From Bacteroides sp. (GTDB taxonomy: Bacteria; Bacteroidota; Bacteroidia; Bacteroidales; Muribaculaceae), in contig JAMPBC010000001.1 of assembly GCA_023666905.1 (NCBI GenBank), positions 734,604-783,406 on the forward strand: DNA of 48,803 bases, in the 5' to 3' direction. Below are positions 37,617 to 45,577 of the stretch, in pieces. The stretch's first letter is position 1. Each line of letters opens with the position of its first letter. The notes under the pieces are model-generated. The model was given only the letters and a program-made list of their open reading frames with translations, made no database searches and was not told the DNA's origin. Position numbers and translations under genes: made by a program.

Positions 37617-38324
37617 ATGCCACTGCAAGCATCCATCCGGCCCGTTTCACCCGCCCGCAGGCGGTTGCTCAATTTGCTCCACGTCATGGTCATCGCACTA
37701 TCCGTGGTGCTCATTTATGCCGTTACTTACGACACGCTCAACTCCATTTCTCTCATCACCGACAAGCGTTACCTCAAGCTCCAGTTCTGGATTTGCATCA
37801 TATTCTTTGCCGAAACGCTGATTGAATGGGCCATTACCCCCGGACATCTTCGGAATCTGCCCAAAACTGTTCTGCTGCTTCTCCTGTGCGTCCCCTACAT
37901 TTCCATTGTGCATCACTTCCACTGGCCCGTATCGCTTGAACTTTATTACATTCTTCGCGTAATGCCCTTGGTGCGCGCGGCCACAGTACTCGTGGTCATG
38001 TGGGGAATTATGGAAAAAAACCGCGTTACAGGCTTGTTCGGCTCATACATGATTATTCTTCTAATAACGCTCTACGTCCTCTCCTTGATGTTCTATGTTG
38101 AAGAGCACCCGGTTAATTCGGGTGTCTACAACTATTGGCAGTCGCTTTGGTACTCGTTCATGCAAATGAACACATGCGGTTCAAACATCAGCCCGGTCAC
38201 AACGGCCGGCAAAGTTATCGGTGTTATCCTTTCAGTCGAAGGCCTCATACTCTTCCCCGTATTCACCGTTTACTTCACCCACGCTTTCGGCCACACCCGC
38301 GCCACCTCCGAAGGCGCCCAATAG
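37617..38324 (+). CDS. Six-TM voltage-gated-channel-like protein with non-canonical filter
   Basis: 235 aa, with about six membrane helices near residues 19-37, 53-72, 83-99, 105-128, 141-160 and 198-222. The layout is that of a single-subunit VIC-type cation channel. Helix 4 carries spaced arginines R114 and R120 (YYILRVMPLVRAATV). The re-entrant pore region YWQSLWYSFMQMNTCGSNI ends in T186-C187-G188-S189-N190 where potassium channels have TVGYG. It is probably an ion channel with relaxed or altered selectivity. It follows rlmB by 40 bases and may be the last gene of the operon. It converges on the orphan membrane-protein gene. Confidence 0.78.
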   Translation: MPLQASIRPVSPARRRLLNLLHVMVIALSVVLIYAVTYDTLNSISLITDKRYLKLQFWICIIFFAETLIEWAITPGHLRNLPKTVLLLLLCVPYISIVHHFHWPVSLELYYILRVMPLVRAATVLVVMWGIMEKNRVTGLFGSYMIILLITLYVLSLMFYVEEHPVNSGVYNYWQSLWYSFMQMNTCGSNISPVTTAGKVIGVILSVEGLILFPVFTVYFTHAFGHTRATSEGAQ

Positions 38325-38345
38325 GCCGACTCCTTCAAACACGGG

Positions 38346-39887
38346 CTAAAGATCCTCTTCTCTTAGTTTGAATCGACAATCGGAAACGTCAACCATTTCG
38401 CCCACCAGGCCATCAAGACTGGGTTCAAGCGTTATGCCGGCTAATCTATTGCCCGATTTGTCATATATGGTAAAGTTAAGACCATCGTCGGTATACGCTC
38501 TAAGTGCGTTTGACAGTTTGTTTCCCTGGCTTTCATATCGGAAGTAGTTACCCAGATGGGCAATGGCATTGATGCCTTCACCCTTCACTCTAAGGCGAAT
38601 TGCGTTGGGGTCATGTACAGTTGAACTGTTATTCTCTGCCGGAGTAAACTCGGCCGTGACTCTGCGAAGCTTCTTCCCCCACGTGCCGGTGAAAGTGAAA
38701 TCGCTTTCGCGGTTAAGGGTAAGGTGCGATTCCGTTGAGCCCTTGCCCATTGTAGCATTTATAGTTCCATCCGGGCCCATTGTCCCGCTAACTGGCAGTT
38801 TAATATTGTAGAGAATATTCCAGAAAGTACCTGATATGTTGCCGTCAGGCGAAATGCTAACTTCCATTGTATACGGGTGCTTGCTTATAATTCCGTTTAT
38901 TTGATAACGGCCTTCAAGCTTGCTGAACTCACCATATGAATAAGTCTCAGGCTCTTCATATTTTATAGGCTCATCCTCATCCTCCTCATAGTCGTAATCC
39001 AACACAATTTCCTCCACCTCCGGGTAAGAATCATCAATCTGTTTGTTGGAAGAACCTTTTGTGAATAAATCAATGCAAATCATCGCCAATAGCAAGATAA
39101 GGCCTGATGCAAACGTTAGAATTACCGCTGCCCAAGAGATATTATGCTTATTCGGATTATTTACAATCTCTTCCGATTCTTCTACGGTTGGCTCATCATG
39201 GTCCGACATCATCTTGGCCATTATGCGTAGAGGCCATAGAGCTACATAGTACACAAGTGCAAAGGCCGTGGCATAAATAATTACTTCACTAATATTAATA
39301 TGTTGATGTCCGTAAATGCCCTCCAATCTTGAATAGTTAACAGGAGAATATAGAGCACTGATTGCACTGGAAATCGCAGATATGAGCATAAGCACTCCTA
39401 TTATAATCATAGCCTTGCCAAAACGACCGAGATTCCCGCAATAATCCCTTTTAAATTCCTTTCCTGAAATAATTATAAATACAGCCGTGGTCAAATCAAC
39501 TATACATGAAATAATGGCCACTATGTTGGATGCAAAGATTAACTTAGCCGAATTTAAAAGCGAGGAAAGAACCATGAGGCTCCCTGTTGCAATGAGACAT
39601 TTTTTGGGAAACCACATGTTTTTTGCCGACATCGCGTTGGCGAGTCGCACAAACATACAAATCATTATGTACACCGACACAAGACTTATGAACGCAGTAA
39701 TGTAGTGAGTCTTGTCCGTGAATGTAACGATTACGTTTACAAATGTAAGCAGTGCAATTATAATAGCTCCGAATCTGGTCCACTTCATACCCGGAGCCTT
39801 GATTTTGTTAACACACGCAGTTCCTTCGAATGGGACTATTGGAAATCCGCAGTAGCTGTTGTCGTCGTTTTGCATAATTATTGCCAT
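38346..39887 (-). CDS. Orphan seven-TM protein with C-terminal beta-rich domain
   Basis: 513 aa; I do not recognise the family. Seven hydrophobic helices lie at about 38-57, 61-82, 96-118, 121-142, 157-178, 202-224 and 249-274. An acidic tether (about 289-315, rich in Asp, Glu and Tyr) leads to a 200-residue soluble domain of short beta strands (YTMEVSISPDGNISGTFW; NATMGKGSTESHLTLN), like a lipocalin/META-type barrel by appearance only. The composition is more AT-rich than the neighbours, with many ATA and AAT codons. It is alone, behind its own promoter at 39985-40015 and a leader with a 7-bp hairpin. An ATG at codon 5 is an alternative start. Possible recent acquisition. Confidence 0.75.
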   Translation of the reverse strand: MAIIMQNDDNSYCGFPIVPFEGTACVNKIKAPGMKWTRFGAIIIALLTFVNVIVTFTDKTHYITAFISLVSVYIMICMFVRLANAMSAKNMWFPKKCLIATGSLMVLSSLLNSAKLIFASNIVAIISCIVDLTTAVFIIISGKEFKRDYCGNLGRFGKAMIIIGVLMLISAISSAISALYSPVNYSRLEGIYGHQHINISEVIIYATAFALVYYVALWPLRIMAKMMSDHDEPTVEESEEIVNNPNKHNISWAAVILTFASGLILLLAMICIDLFTKGSSNKQIDDSYPEVEEIVLDYDYEEDEDEPIKYEEPETYSYGEFSKLEGRYQINGIISKHPYTMEVSISPDGNISGTFWNILYNIKLPVSGTMGPDGTINATMGKGSTESHLTLNRESDFTFTGTWGKKLRRVTAEFTPAENNSSTVHDPNAIRLRVKGEGINAIAHLGNYFRYESQGNKLSNALRAYTDDGLNFTIYDKSGNRLAGITLEPSLDGLVGEMVDVSDCRFKLREEDL

Positions 39888-39922
39888 TGTTTCACATTAA
39901 AAGGAGTCCTATAAAGGCACCA

Positions 39923-39939
39923 TCTGCATTATATGCAGA
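39923..39939. repeat. Small hairpin in the leader of the orphan membrane-protein gene
   Basis: TCTGCAT-TAT-ATGCAGA is a perfect 7-bp stem with a 3-base loop, 36-52 bases before the ATG and downstream of the predicted promoter. It could affect translation or mRNA stability. Confidence 0.45.
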
Positions 39940-39984
39940 GCCCGAAACACCTCAATGCATTGGTTGAAAAATGAATGTCAAACG

Positions 39985-40015
39985 CAAAAATAAACAATAA
40001 TTACTAAATCTCAAA
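39985..40015 (-). promoter_or_regulatory. Promoter of the orphan seven-TM gene
   Basis: On the minus strand: TTTG at 40015-40012, a 19-base spacer, then TATTTTTG at 39992-39985. Predicted start near 39978, with a leader of about 90 bases. A run of nine G (40036-40044, C on the transcribed direction) lies just upstream of the -33. Confidence 0.65.
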
Positions 40016-40111
40016 ACCTCATCTTTGATAATTTCGGGGGGGGGTAAATCACTGACTACTAATAATCTAATTTCGCAAAAAATAATTTTTCCGTATTAAA
40101 AAACGGCAACA

Positions 40112-40144
40112 CAAAAAGAAGCCTTGGCTCAAACCAAAGCTTCT
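40112..40144 (-). terminator. Rho-independent terminator after tRNA-His
   Basis: On the minus strand AGAAGCTTTGG and CCAAGGCTTCT form 11 bp with one U-G wobble around TTTGAG, followed by TTTTG. The wobble is only tolerated in minus-strand RNA, which fixes the direction. Confidence 0.8.
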
Positions 40145-40149
40145 CTCGG

Positions 40150-40224
<75 letters not shown>

Positions 40225-40286
40225 ATCTAATTCCGGATTTTCGCTATCTCCATAGCTTTGAGGCAAGCCTCATCCGTTTTGCGATG

Positions 40287-40316
40287 CAAAGTTAAGAATT
40301 TTTTCCAACTCCGCAA
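40287..40316 (-). promoter_or_regulatory. Promoter of tRNA-His
   Basis: On the minus strand: TTG at 40316-40314, a 19-base spacer, then TAACTTTG at 40294-40287. It lies between the SPFH gene stop and the tRNA, and gives the tRNA its own start near 40280. Confidence 0.65.
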
Positions 40317-40348
40317 TAAGGCCGCATCATTTTTTTCAAAGTTTTCTG

Positions 40349-41332
40349 TTATTTCTTTTCAAACAACGATTGTATTGACCCGATTGACGACAGCACCGAA
40401 CTGGCCTCGTAAGGAATATAGACGGTCTTATTGTCCTGTCCAGTAGTCATTTCCCGCAGAGTGTCAATGTATTTCATAGCAAGCATATAAGTGGCCGGAT
40501 CGGTTTTACTTTGTGCCACTGCTTCAGCTACTTTCCTGATAGCTTCTGCCTCAGCTTTGGCATTGAGTATAATTGCCTGGGCCTCACCTTCGGCGCGCAG
40601 AATTTCACTCTGTTTGTGTGCCTCAGCCTCATTGATGCGCGATGCCTTTTCACCTTCCGAGCGGAGAATAAGCGACTGCTTCTCACCCTCGGCATTCAAA
40701 ATCTCCGCACGGCGGTTTCGTTCTGCCTGCATCTGTTTCTCCATGGCCACACGAACACTTTCGGGAGGAGTGATGTCCTGAAGCTCTACGCGGTTCACCT
40801 TCACACCCCATTTATTTGTGGCATCGTCAAGAATCGATTGCAACTTGTTGTTGATGGTGTCGCGCGAAGTAAGCGTCTCGTCCAATTCCAGCTCTCCGAT
40901 AACATTACGAAGCGATGTCTGCGTAAGTTTCTCAATGGCGTTGGGCAAATTGTCAATTTCATACACCGCTTTCTTCGGATCTGTAATCTGGAAGTAAAGC
41001 AATGCGTTAATCTCCGTTGTTACGTTGTCGCGGGTAATAACCTGCTGTGAAGGAAAATCGTACACTTGCTCACGCAAATCAATAACCTTTGTCATGGTAG
41101 TGTGGGCAAAACTGCGGCCACCCACAATCTGCGTGGTGCGAGTGTAAATAACCTTGGGACGGTCAACGAATGGAATGATGAAGTTCAAGCCCGGCGACAG
41201 CACACTGTGGAATCGTCCAAGACGCTCTATAACTCTTGTCTCCGACTGAGGCACAACTTTAACGCCGGCCGATATTATCACAATCACCAGCAGAATCAGA
41301 ACTGCTACTATTATCAATGTGGTTAAATCCAT
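40349..41332 (-). CDS. SPFH/Band 7 (paraslipin, QmcA-like) membrane protein
   Basis: 327 aa. One N-terminal membrane helix (about 4-25) is followed by the SPFH domain (about 28-190), with VPQSETRVIERLGRF, PGLNFIIPFVD and TTEINALLYFQITDP. A long coiled coil follows, with Glu/Ala-rich heptads (about 195-275; NAEGEKQSLILRSEGEKA). The family forms oligomeric cages or microdomains in the inner membrane and scaffolds proteases and other partners. It is transcribed 8 bases after an NfeD gene, its usual partner. QmcA is a reasonable name, but the partner protease is not in the window. Confidence 0.93.
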   Translation of the reverse strand: MDLTTLIIVAVLILLVIVIISAGVKVVPQSETRVIERLGRFHSVLSPGLNFIIPFVDRPKVIYTRTTQIVGGRSFAHTTMTKVIDLREQVYDFPSQQVITRDNVTTEINALLYFQITDPKKAVYEIDNLPNAIEKLTQTSLRNVIGELELDETLTSRDTINNKLQSILDDATNKWGVKVNRVELQDITPPESVRVAMEKQMQAERNRRAEILNAEGEKQSLILRSEGEKASRINEAEAHKQSEILRAEGEAQAIILNAKAEAEAIRKVAEAVAQSKTDPATYMLAMKYIDTLREMTTGQDNKTVYIPYEASSVLSSIGSIQSLFEKK

Positions 41333-41340
41333 AGATTCAG

Positions 41341-41793
41341 TTATTTGTTATTATTATCAATTGGTTCTACGGTTAGGATAATGCTGTCGTAAGCCGTTAC
41401 AACAACTTCGGTGCCCGAAGGAATTTCATCTCGGTGTCCTGAAGTGCGCACCTGCCAGTTGTCTCCGTCAATCCTTGCACGCCCCAAGTGTTCCGGCTTG
41501 ATTGCATGCGTAACCACGGCCCGACGTCCTAACAGTGCATCCATGCCGGTGCGGGCAATCTTTTCCGACTTCTTGGCGTGCCAACGCTTGAACACCGGGA
41601 GCAAAGCCACGTAAGCAACAATTGAGGCGACCATCAACGCCGCAAACTGCACCGGCAGTCCTGCACCGGCAAGATTTGCCGCAAGAGCGCATAGCGCCCC
41701 TATGGTCAAGCAAAGCGCCCACATCATCTGAGTCATTACTTCAACAATCAGCAGCACGGCGGCTGCAATGAGCCATATAGTCCACACTTCCAT
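41341..41793 (-). CDS. NfeD-family membrane protein
   Basis: 150 aa. Membrane helices lie at about 4-23, 25-45 and 49-68. A soluble OB-fold domain follows (about 88-145), with LLGRRAVVTHAIKPEHLGRARIDGDNWQVRT and PSGTEVVVTAYDSIILTVEP. It is the short NfeD1b-type without the serine-protease domain of long NfeD. It sits directly upstream of the SPFH gene; such pairs are thought to act together on membrane-domain organisation or proteolysis. A -7 element at 41810-41817 lies just upstream. Confidence 0.9.
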   Translation of the reverse strand: MEVWTIWLIAAAVLLIVEVMTQMMWALCLTIGALCALAANLAGAGLPVQFAALMVASIVAYVALLPVFKRWHAKKSEKIARTGMDALLGRRAVVTHAIKPEHLGRARIDGDNWQVRTSGHRDEIPSGTEVVVTAYDSIILTVEPIDNNNK

Positions 41794-41809
41794 ATTATTC
41801 TATTTTTCC

Positions 41810-41817
41810 CAAAGATA
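41810..41817 (-). promoter_or_regulatory. -7 element of the nfeD-SPFH operon
   Basis: TATCTTTG on the minus strand, 17 bases before the NfeD ATG. A second overlapping candidate TAATTTTG lies at 41818-41825. No clear TTTG was found at the right distance. Confidence 0.45.
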
Positions 41818-41851
41818 CAAAATTAAAATTAATTCTCCACTACATATCCGC

Positions 41852-41899
41852 AAAAAAACGTCCCGCAAGCACGGAAATATTTTTCTCGTGTCGCGGGAC
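41852..41899 (-). terminator. Rho-independent terminator of the panC-panD-ffh-folD operon
   Basis: On the minus strand GTCCCGC (41899-41893) pairs with GCGGGAC (41866-41860), with a further inner stem CACG/CGTG. The stem is followed by G and a run of seven T. It lies about 40 bases past the folD stop. Confidence 0.85.
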
Positions 41900-41940
41900 A
41901 TTTATTTATTAGGTGTTAAAATCCGGTGTAACTTTCCGGC

Positions 41941-42822
41941 TTATTCAGGATATATCTCGTGTTTGGCGGCCAACAGTGTGTTGTGCATGAGCGATGCTAT
42001 TGTCATGGGACCTACGCCTCCGGGAACAGGGGTGATGAAGGAGCAGAGCGGCTCCACGTTTTCAAAGTCCACGTCGCCGCGGAGGCGGAAGCCACTTTTG
42101 CGCGTTGAGTCAGGCACGCGCGTGGTACCCACATCAATAATGGCTGCTCCCGGCTTAACCATGTCGGCCGTGACAAATCCAGGGCTTCCAAGTGCGGCTA
42201 TAATAATGTCGGCCTCGCGGCAAATCTCTTTGATGTTCGGTGTGGCACTGTGGCAAACGGTCACTGTGGAGTTGCCGGGATTGCTCTTTTGCATCATCAG
42301 CGTAGCCACCGGCTTGCCAACAATGTTGCTTCGGCCAAGCACCACGCAGCGAGCTCCGCGAGTCGGAACATTGTAGCGCCGCAGAAGCTCCATTATTCCG
42401 AACGGAGTGGCCGAAACGTAGCAAGGCAGTCCGATTGCCATGCGTCCAACGTTGACCGGGTGGAAGCCGTCCACATCCTTTCGGTAATCGATAGCTTCAA
42501 TCACGCGTTGTTCAGAAATGTGTTTTGGCAAGGGAAGTTGAACAATGAAACCGTCAACATCGGCATCCCTGTTGAGCCGGTCAATGGTGCCGAGCAGTTC
42601 CTCTTCCGTCACCTCATCCTCAAATTTTATCAACGTTGACTTAAAGCCACATTGCTCACAAGCTTTCACCTTGTTGGCAACGTATGTCTCGCTGCCGCCG
42701 TCGTGGCCCACAAGTATCGCTGCAAGATGAGGCCGCTTTTCGCCATTCTCAAGCATTTCGGTTACCTGAACGGATATTTCAGCCTTTAGGTCCGATGCAA
42801 TTTTCTTCCCGTCAATCAGCAT
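41941..42822 (-). CDS. folD: Methylenetetrahydrofolate dehydrogenase / cyclohydrolase
   Basis: 293 aa. Bifunctional NADP-dependent enzyme interconverting 5,10-methylene-, 5,10-methenyl- and 10-formyl-tetrahydrofolate. Signatures are [15 protein letters not shown] with the catalytic lysine, [12 protein letters not shown], the Rossmann segment [18 protein letters not shown] and the C-terminal [15 protein letters not shown]. It supplies formyl groups for purines and initiator tRNA. It is the last gene of the operon with panC, panD and ffh, 24 bases after ffh, followed by a strong terminator. Confidence 0.97.
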   Translation of the reverse strand: MLIDGKKIASDLKAEISVQVTEMLENGEKRPHLAAILVGHDGGSETYVANKVKACEQCGFKSTLIKFEDEVTEEELLGTIDRLNRDADVDGFIVQLPLPKHISEQRVIEAIDYRKDVDGFHPVNVGRMAIGLPCYVSATPFGIMELLRRYNVPTRGARCVVLGRSNIVGKPVATLMMQKSNPGNSTVTVCHSATPNIKEICREADIIIAALGSPGFVTADMVKPGAAIIDVGTTRVPDSTRKSGFRLRGDVDFENVEPLCSFITPVPGGVGPMTIASLMHNTLLAAKHEIYPE

Positions 42823-42846
42823 TTCGGTCGTGTTTTATTTTGTTAG

Positions 42847-44175
42847 TTAACGTCCGCGCATGTTGCGCATCATTTTCATTGGGTTTTTCATTGTGGTGAC
42901 CGTCTTCATCATCTTGCGCATCTGCTCGAACTGTTTCAGCATGCGGTTCACCTCCACAAGTGTGGTTCCGGAACCCTTAGCTATTCTTTGGCGGCGGCTC
43001 TGGTTGATGATGGCGGGGTTGGCTCGCTCCTCCTTGGTCATCGAGTGGATAATGGCTTCGATTCCTTTGAATGCGTTGTCGTCAATGTCAATATCCTTAA
43101 TGGCTTTTCCAACACCCGGAATCATTGAAGCGAGGTCCTTCAAATTACCCATTTTCTTTATCTGCTGAATCTGGCTAAGGAAGTCATTGAAGTCAAACTG
43201 ATTCTTGGCAATCTTTTTGGAAAGTTTGCGTGCCTCCTCCTCGTTATAAGCATTCTGTGCTTTTTCAACAAGCGAAACAATGTCGCCCATGCCCAGAATA
43301 CGATCGGCCATACGCGAGGGGTGAAAAAGGTCAATGGCGTCAAGCTTCTCGCCCGTACCCACAAACTTAATGGGTTTGGTAACCACTGTGCGTATTGAAA
43401 GAGCCGCGCCACCGCGAGTATCACCGTCGAGTTTCGTAAGCACAACTCCGTCAAAGTCAAGTTTGTCATTGAACTCCTTCGCGGTGTTCACTGCATCCTG
43501 ACCGGTCATCGAGTCAACCACGAAGAGCGTTTCCTGAGGTTTGATAGCTGCTTTGATTGCCGCAATCTCATTCATCATCTCCTCGTCAACGGCAAGGCGT
43601 CCCGCCGTGTCCACAATCACCAGGTCAAGATTGTTGGACTTGGCATGGCGTATGGCATTCTGAGCAATCTCCACGGGATTCTTGTTGCCATCTTCGGTGT
43701 ACACAGGAACCTGAATCTGTTCACCGAGCACCTTCAGCTGGTCAATGGCCGCGGGGCGATATACGTCGCAGGCCACCAACAGCGGGCGGCGGGCTTTCTC
43801 GCTCTTGTATTTGCGGGCAAGTTTGCCGGAGAAGGTGGTTTTACCCGAGCCTTGCAAACCCGACATTAATATAACCGTGGGATTGCCCGACAGATTGACC
43901 TGAGCGGTTTCCGACCCCATCAATGTGGCCAGTTCATCGTGAACAATCTTCACCATCATTTCACCGGGCTTGACGGCTGTGAGCACGTTCTGTCCCAGGG
44001 CCTTTGCCTTTACGGTGTCGGTAAATGTCTTGGCAACCTTATAGTTAACGTCGGCATCCAACAGCGCACGGCGAACATCTTTCAATGTCTCGGCAACATT
44101 AATTTCCGTGATTTTGCCTTGGCCCTTAAGAATCTTAAGGCTCCGTTCAAGTCTGTCGCTTAGATTTTCAAACAT
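42847..44175 (-). CDS. ffh: Signal recognition particle protein (SRP54)
   Basis: 442 aa. An N domain (about 1-85) precedes the G domain (about 86-295), with GLQGSGKTTFSGKLA (G1), DTAGRLAVDEEMM (G3) and TKLDGDTRGGAALS (G4). The methionine-rich M domain (about 300-442) binds SRP RNA and signal peptides and ends MMKTVTTMKNPMKMMRNM. It targets membrane and secreted proteins co-translationally with FtsY. No SRP RNA gene was recognised in the window. It is embedded between panD (22 bases upstream) and folD. Confidence 0.98.
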   Translation of the reverse strand: MFENLSDRLERSLKILKGQGKITEINVAETLKDVRRALLDADVNYKVAKTFTDTVKAKALGQNVLTAVKPGEMMVKIVHDELATLMGSETAQVNLSGNPTVILMSGLQGSGKTTFSGKLARKYKSEKARRPLLVACDVYRPAAIDQLKVLGEQIQVPVYTEDGNKNPVEIAQNAIRHAKSNNLDLVIVDTAGRLAVDEEMMNEIAAIKAAIKPQETLFVVDSMTGQDAVNTAKEFNDKLDFDGVVLTKLDGDTRGGAALSIRTVVTKPIKFVGTGEKLDAIDLFHPSRMADRILGMGDIVSLVEKAQNAYNEEEARKLSKKIAKNQFDFNDFLSQIQQIKKMGNLKDLASMIPGVGKAIKDIDIDDNAFKGIEAIIHSMTKEERANPAIINQSRRQRIAKGSGTTLVEVNRMLKQFEQMRKMMKTVTTMKNPMKMMRNMRGR

Positions 44176-44197
44176 ATATCTGTGTTGTGGTGAAGTT

Positions 44198-44551
44198 TTA
44201 AATCAATTTATTTGTCTCAGTGTCAGGAAACACCACCCTTGGAGTCCAAGTGAGGGCCTCTTCTGCCGACATTGTGGCGTAAGCCATTATTATAACCACA
44301 TCGCCGGTGTGAACCTTGCGGGCTGCGGCTCCGTTCAGGCAAATCATCCCGCTGTTGCGTGGTCCGGCAATGGCATAAGTGTCAAAGCGTTCGCCATTGT
44401 TATTGTCAACAATGTACACTCTTTCACCCGGCAGAATGCCTGCCGCATCCATCAAATCTTCATCTATGGTTATGCTTCCAATGTAGTCAAGATTGGCCTC
44501 CGTTACTCGAACGCGATGAATCTTGCACTTCAACATTTCCAACTGTATCAT
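44198..44551 (-). CDS. panD: Aspartate 1-decarboxylase proenzyme
   Basis: 117 aa. Pyruvoyl-dependent enzyme making beta-alanine from L-aspartate. Self-cleavage is expected at Gly25-Ser26 ([13 protein letters not shown]), which leaves the pyruvoyl group on the alpha chain. [20 protein letters not shown] and [18 protein letters not shown] match the family. The start overlaps the panC stop (ATGA at 44548-44551), so the two are coupled; they provide and use beta-alanine for pantothenate. AspD elsewhere decarboxylates the other carboxyl of the same amino acid. Confidence 0.97.
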   Translation of the reverse strand: MIQLEMLKCKIHRVRVTEANLDYIGSITIDEDLMDAAGILPGERVYIVDNNNGERFDTYAIAGPRNSGMICLNGAAARKVHTGDVVIIMAYATMSAEEALTWTPRVVFPDTETNKLI

Positions 44552-45399
44552 TTCTTGTTGTAAGTTATATTGTCAATAAGGCGAACATCGCCGCAATACA
44601 CCGTGATGCATCCAACGGCCGCCCCTTCGGGTGTTTCCCACTGGTCTGTGGGCTGCATTGTAAGCGGATTGACCACCTCGTAATATTCTACTTCCATAAA
44701 CGGTTCGGCATTCAGTTGGTCAATAACCCACTGCTTTACCTCGCCTACCGAATTCGTTTTGGCCATCTCCACACTTTCTTGAAGCACCCTGTGGATGGCG
44801 GGCGCCACCTTCCGCTGTTCGGCAGTCAGACGCACATTTCGGCTGGACATGGCAAGCCCGTCGGTTTCCCTTACAATTGGACAAGCCACAATGTCAATGT
44901 CGAAATTTTCCAGCTCTGCCATTTTTCGCACTACGGCAATTTGTTGGAAATCCTTTTCACCGAAATAGGCTCGGGTAGGATTTGCCAGGGCAAACAACTT
45001 GCTCACAATCTGGGCTACCCCGTTGAAATGTCCCGGGCGCATGGCTCCTTCCATCACCTCGCTCACCGGGCCAAGGTCAAATTGGCGGGTGTCCGGTTCG
45101 GGATAAATCTCCTCCACCGAAGGAATGAACGCATAGTCAACGTTGCAACTCTCCAAAGCTTCGCAGTCGGCCTGCTCGGTGCGGGGATAAGTTGCCAAGT
45201 CTGTGGCGTTGTTGAATTGAGTTGGGTTTACAAACACGCTTGCCACAACAACATCATTGTCGTTGCGGGCGCGTCGCATAAGCGACAGATGGCCTGCGTG
45301 CAGCGCTCCCATGGTGGGCACAAGGCCTATTGTGTGGCCGGCTTCACGATGCTTTTTCATGGCATCCTTGAGCTCGCCGACGCTTCTTAACACTTTCAT
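44548..45399 (-). CDS. panC: Pantothenate synthetase
   Basis: 283 aa, normal length. It condenses pantoate and beta-alanine with ATP. The nucleotide-binding [13 protein letters not shown] is the HxGH motif, with YFGEKDFQQ, the pantoate site [13 protein letters not shown] and SSRNVRLT (the KMSKS-like loop) present. It is the first gene of panC-panD-ffh-folD; the predicted promoter is 73-104 bases upstream. coaBC in the same window acts later in the same coenzyme A pathway. Confidence 0.97.
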   Translation of the reverse strand: MKVLRSVGELKDAMKKHREAGHTIGLVPTMGALHAGHLSLMRRARNDNDVVVASVFVNPTQFNNATDLATYPRTEQADCEALESCNVDYAFIPSVEEIYPEPDTRQFDLGPVSEVMEGAMRPGHFNGVAQIVSKLFALANPTRAYFGEKDFQQIAVVRKMAELENFDIDIVACPIVRETDGLAMSSRNVRLTAEQRKVAPAIHRVLQESVEMAKTNSVGEVKQWVIDQLNAEPFMEVEYYEVVNPLTMQPTDQWETPEGAAVGCITVYCGDVRLIDNITYNKK

Positions 45400-45470
45400 T
45401 TGTAGCTTCTTTAGTTAGCTTCAGAGTTATTATGGGCGCAACGGGTCGGAATTTCGGTCCGTTTGCGTTG

Positions 45471-45502
45471 CAAAATTAATCATTTCTTGAATCTCTATCA
45501 AA
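45471..45502 (-). promoter_or_regulatory. Promoter of the panC-panD-ffh-folD operon
   Basis: On the minus strand: TTTG at 45502-45499, a 20-base spacer, then TAATTTTG at 45478-45471. It lies between the DegQ terminator and panC. Predicted start near 45464, with a leader of about 65 bases. Confidence 0.75.
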
Positions 45503-45513
45503 TGATTAGTGAC

Positions 45514-45546
45514 AAAAAAGCTGCCCGGACAATGGCTCCGGGCAGC
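45514..45546 (-). terminator. Rho-independent terminator of the DegQ/HtrA gene
   Basis: Perfect 9-bp GC-rich stem GCTGCCCGG (45520-45528) / CCGGGCAGC (45538-45546) with a 9-base loop, followed on the minus strand by six T. It starts about 30 bases past the stop. An A-run on the far side would let it work for plus-strand RNA less well. Confidence 0.85.
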
Positions 45547-45577
45547 AAAAATGTTATTATCGCTATTTTTTGCAATG

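Noticed and set aside
44359-45390. A 343-codon plus-strand open frame
   Set aside because: It is antisense to panD and panC, both with full family motifs; no domain is recognisable in it.
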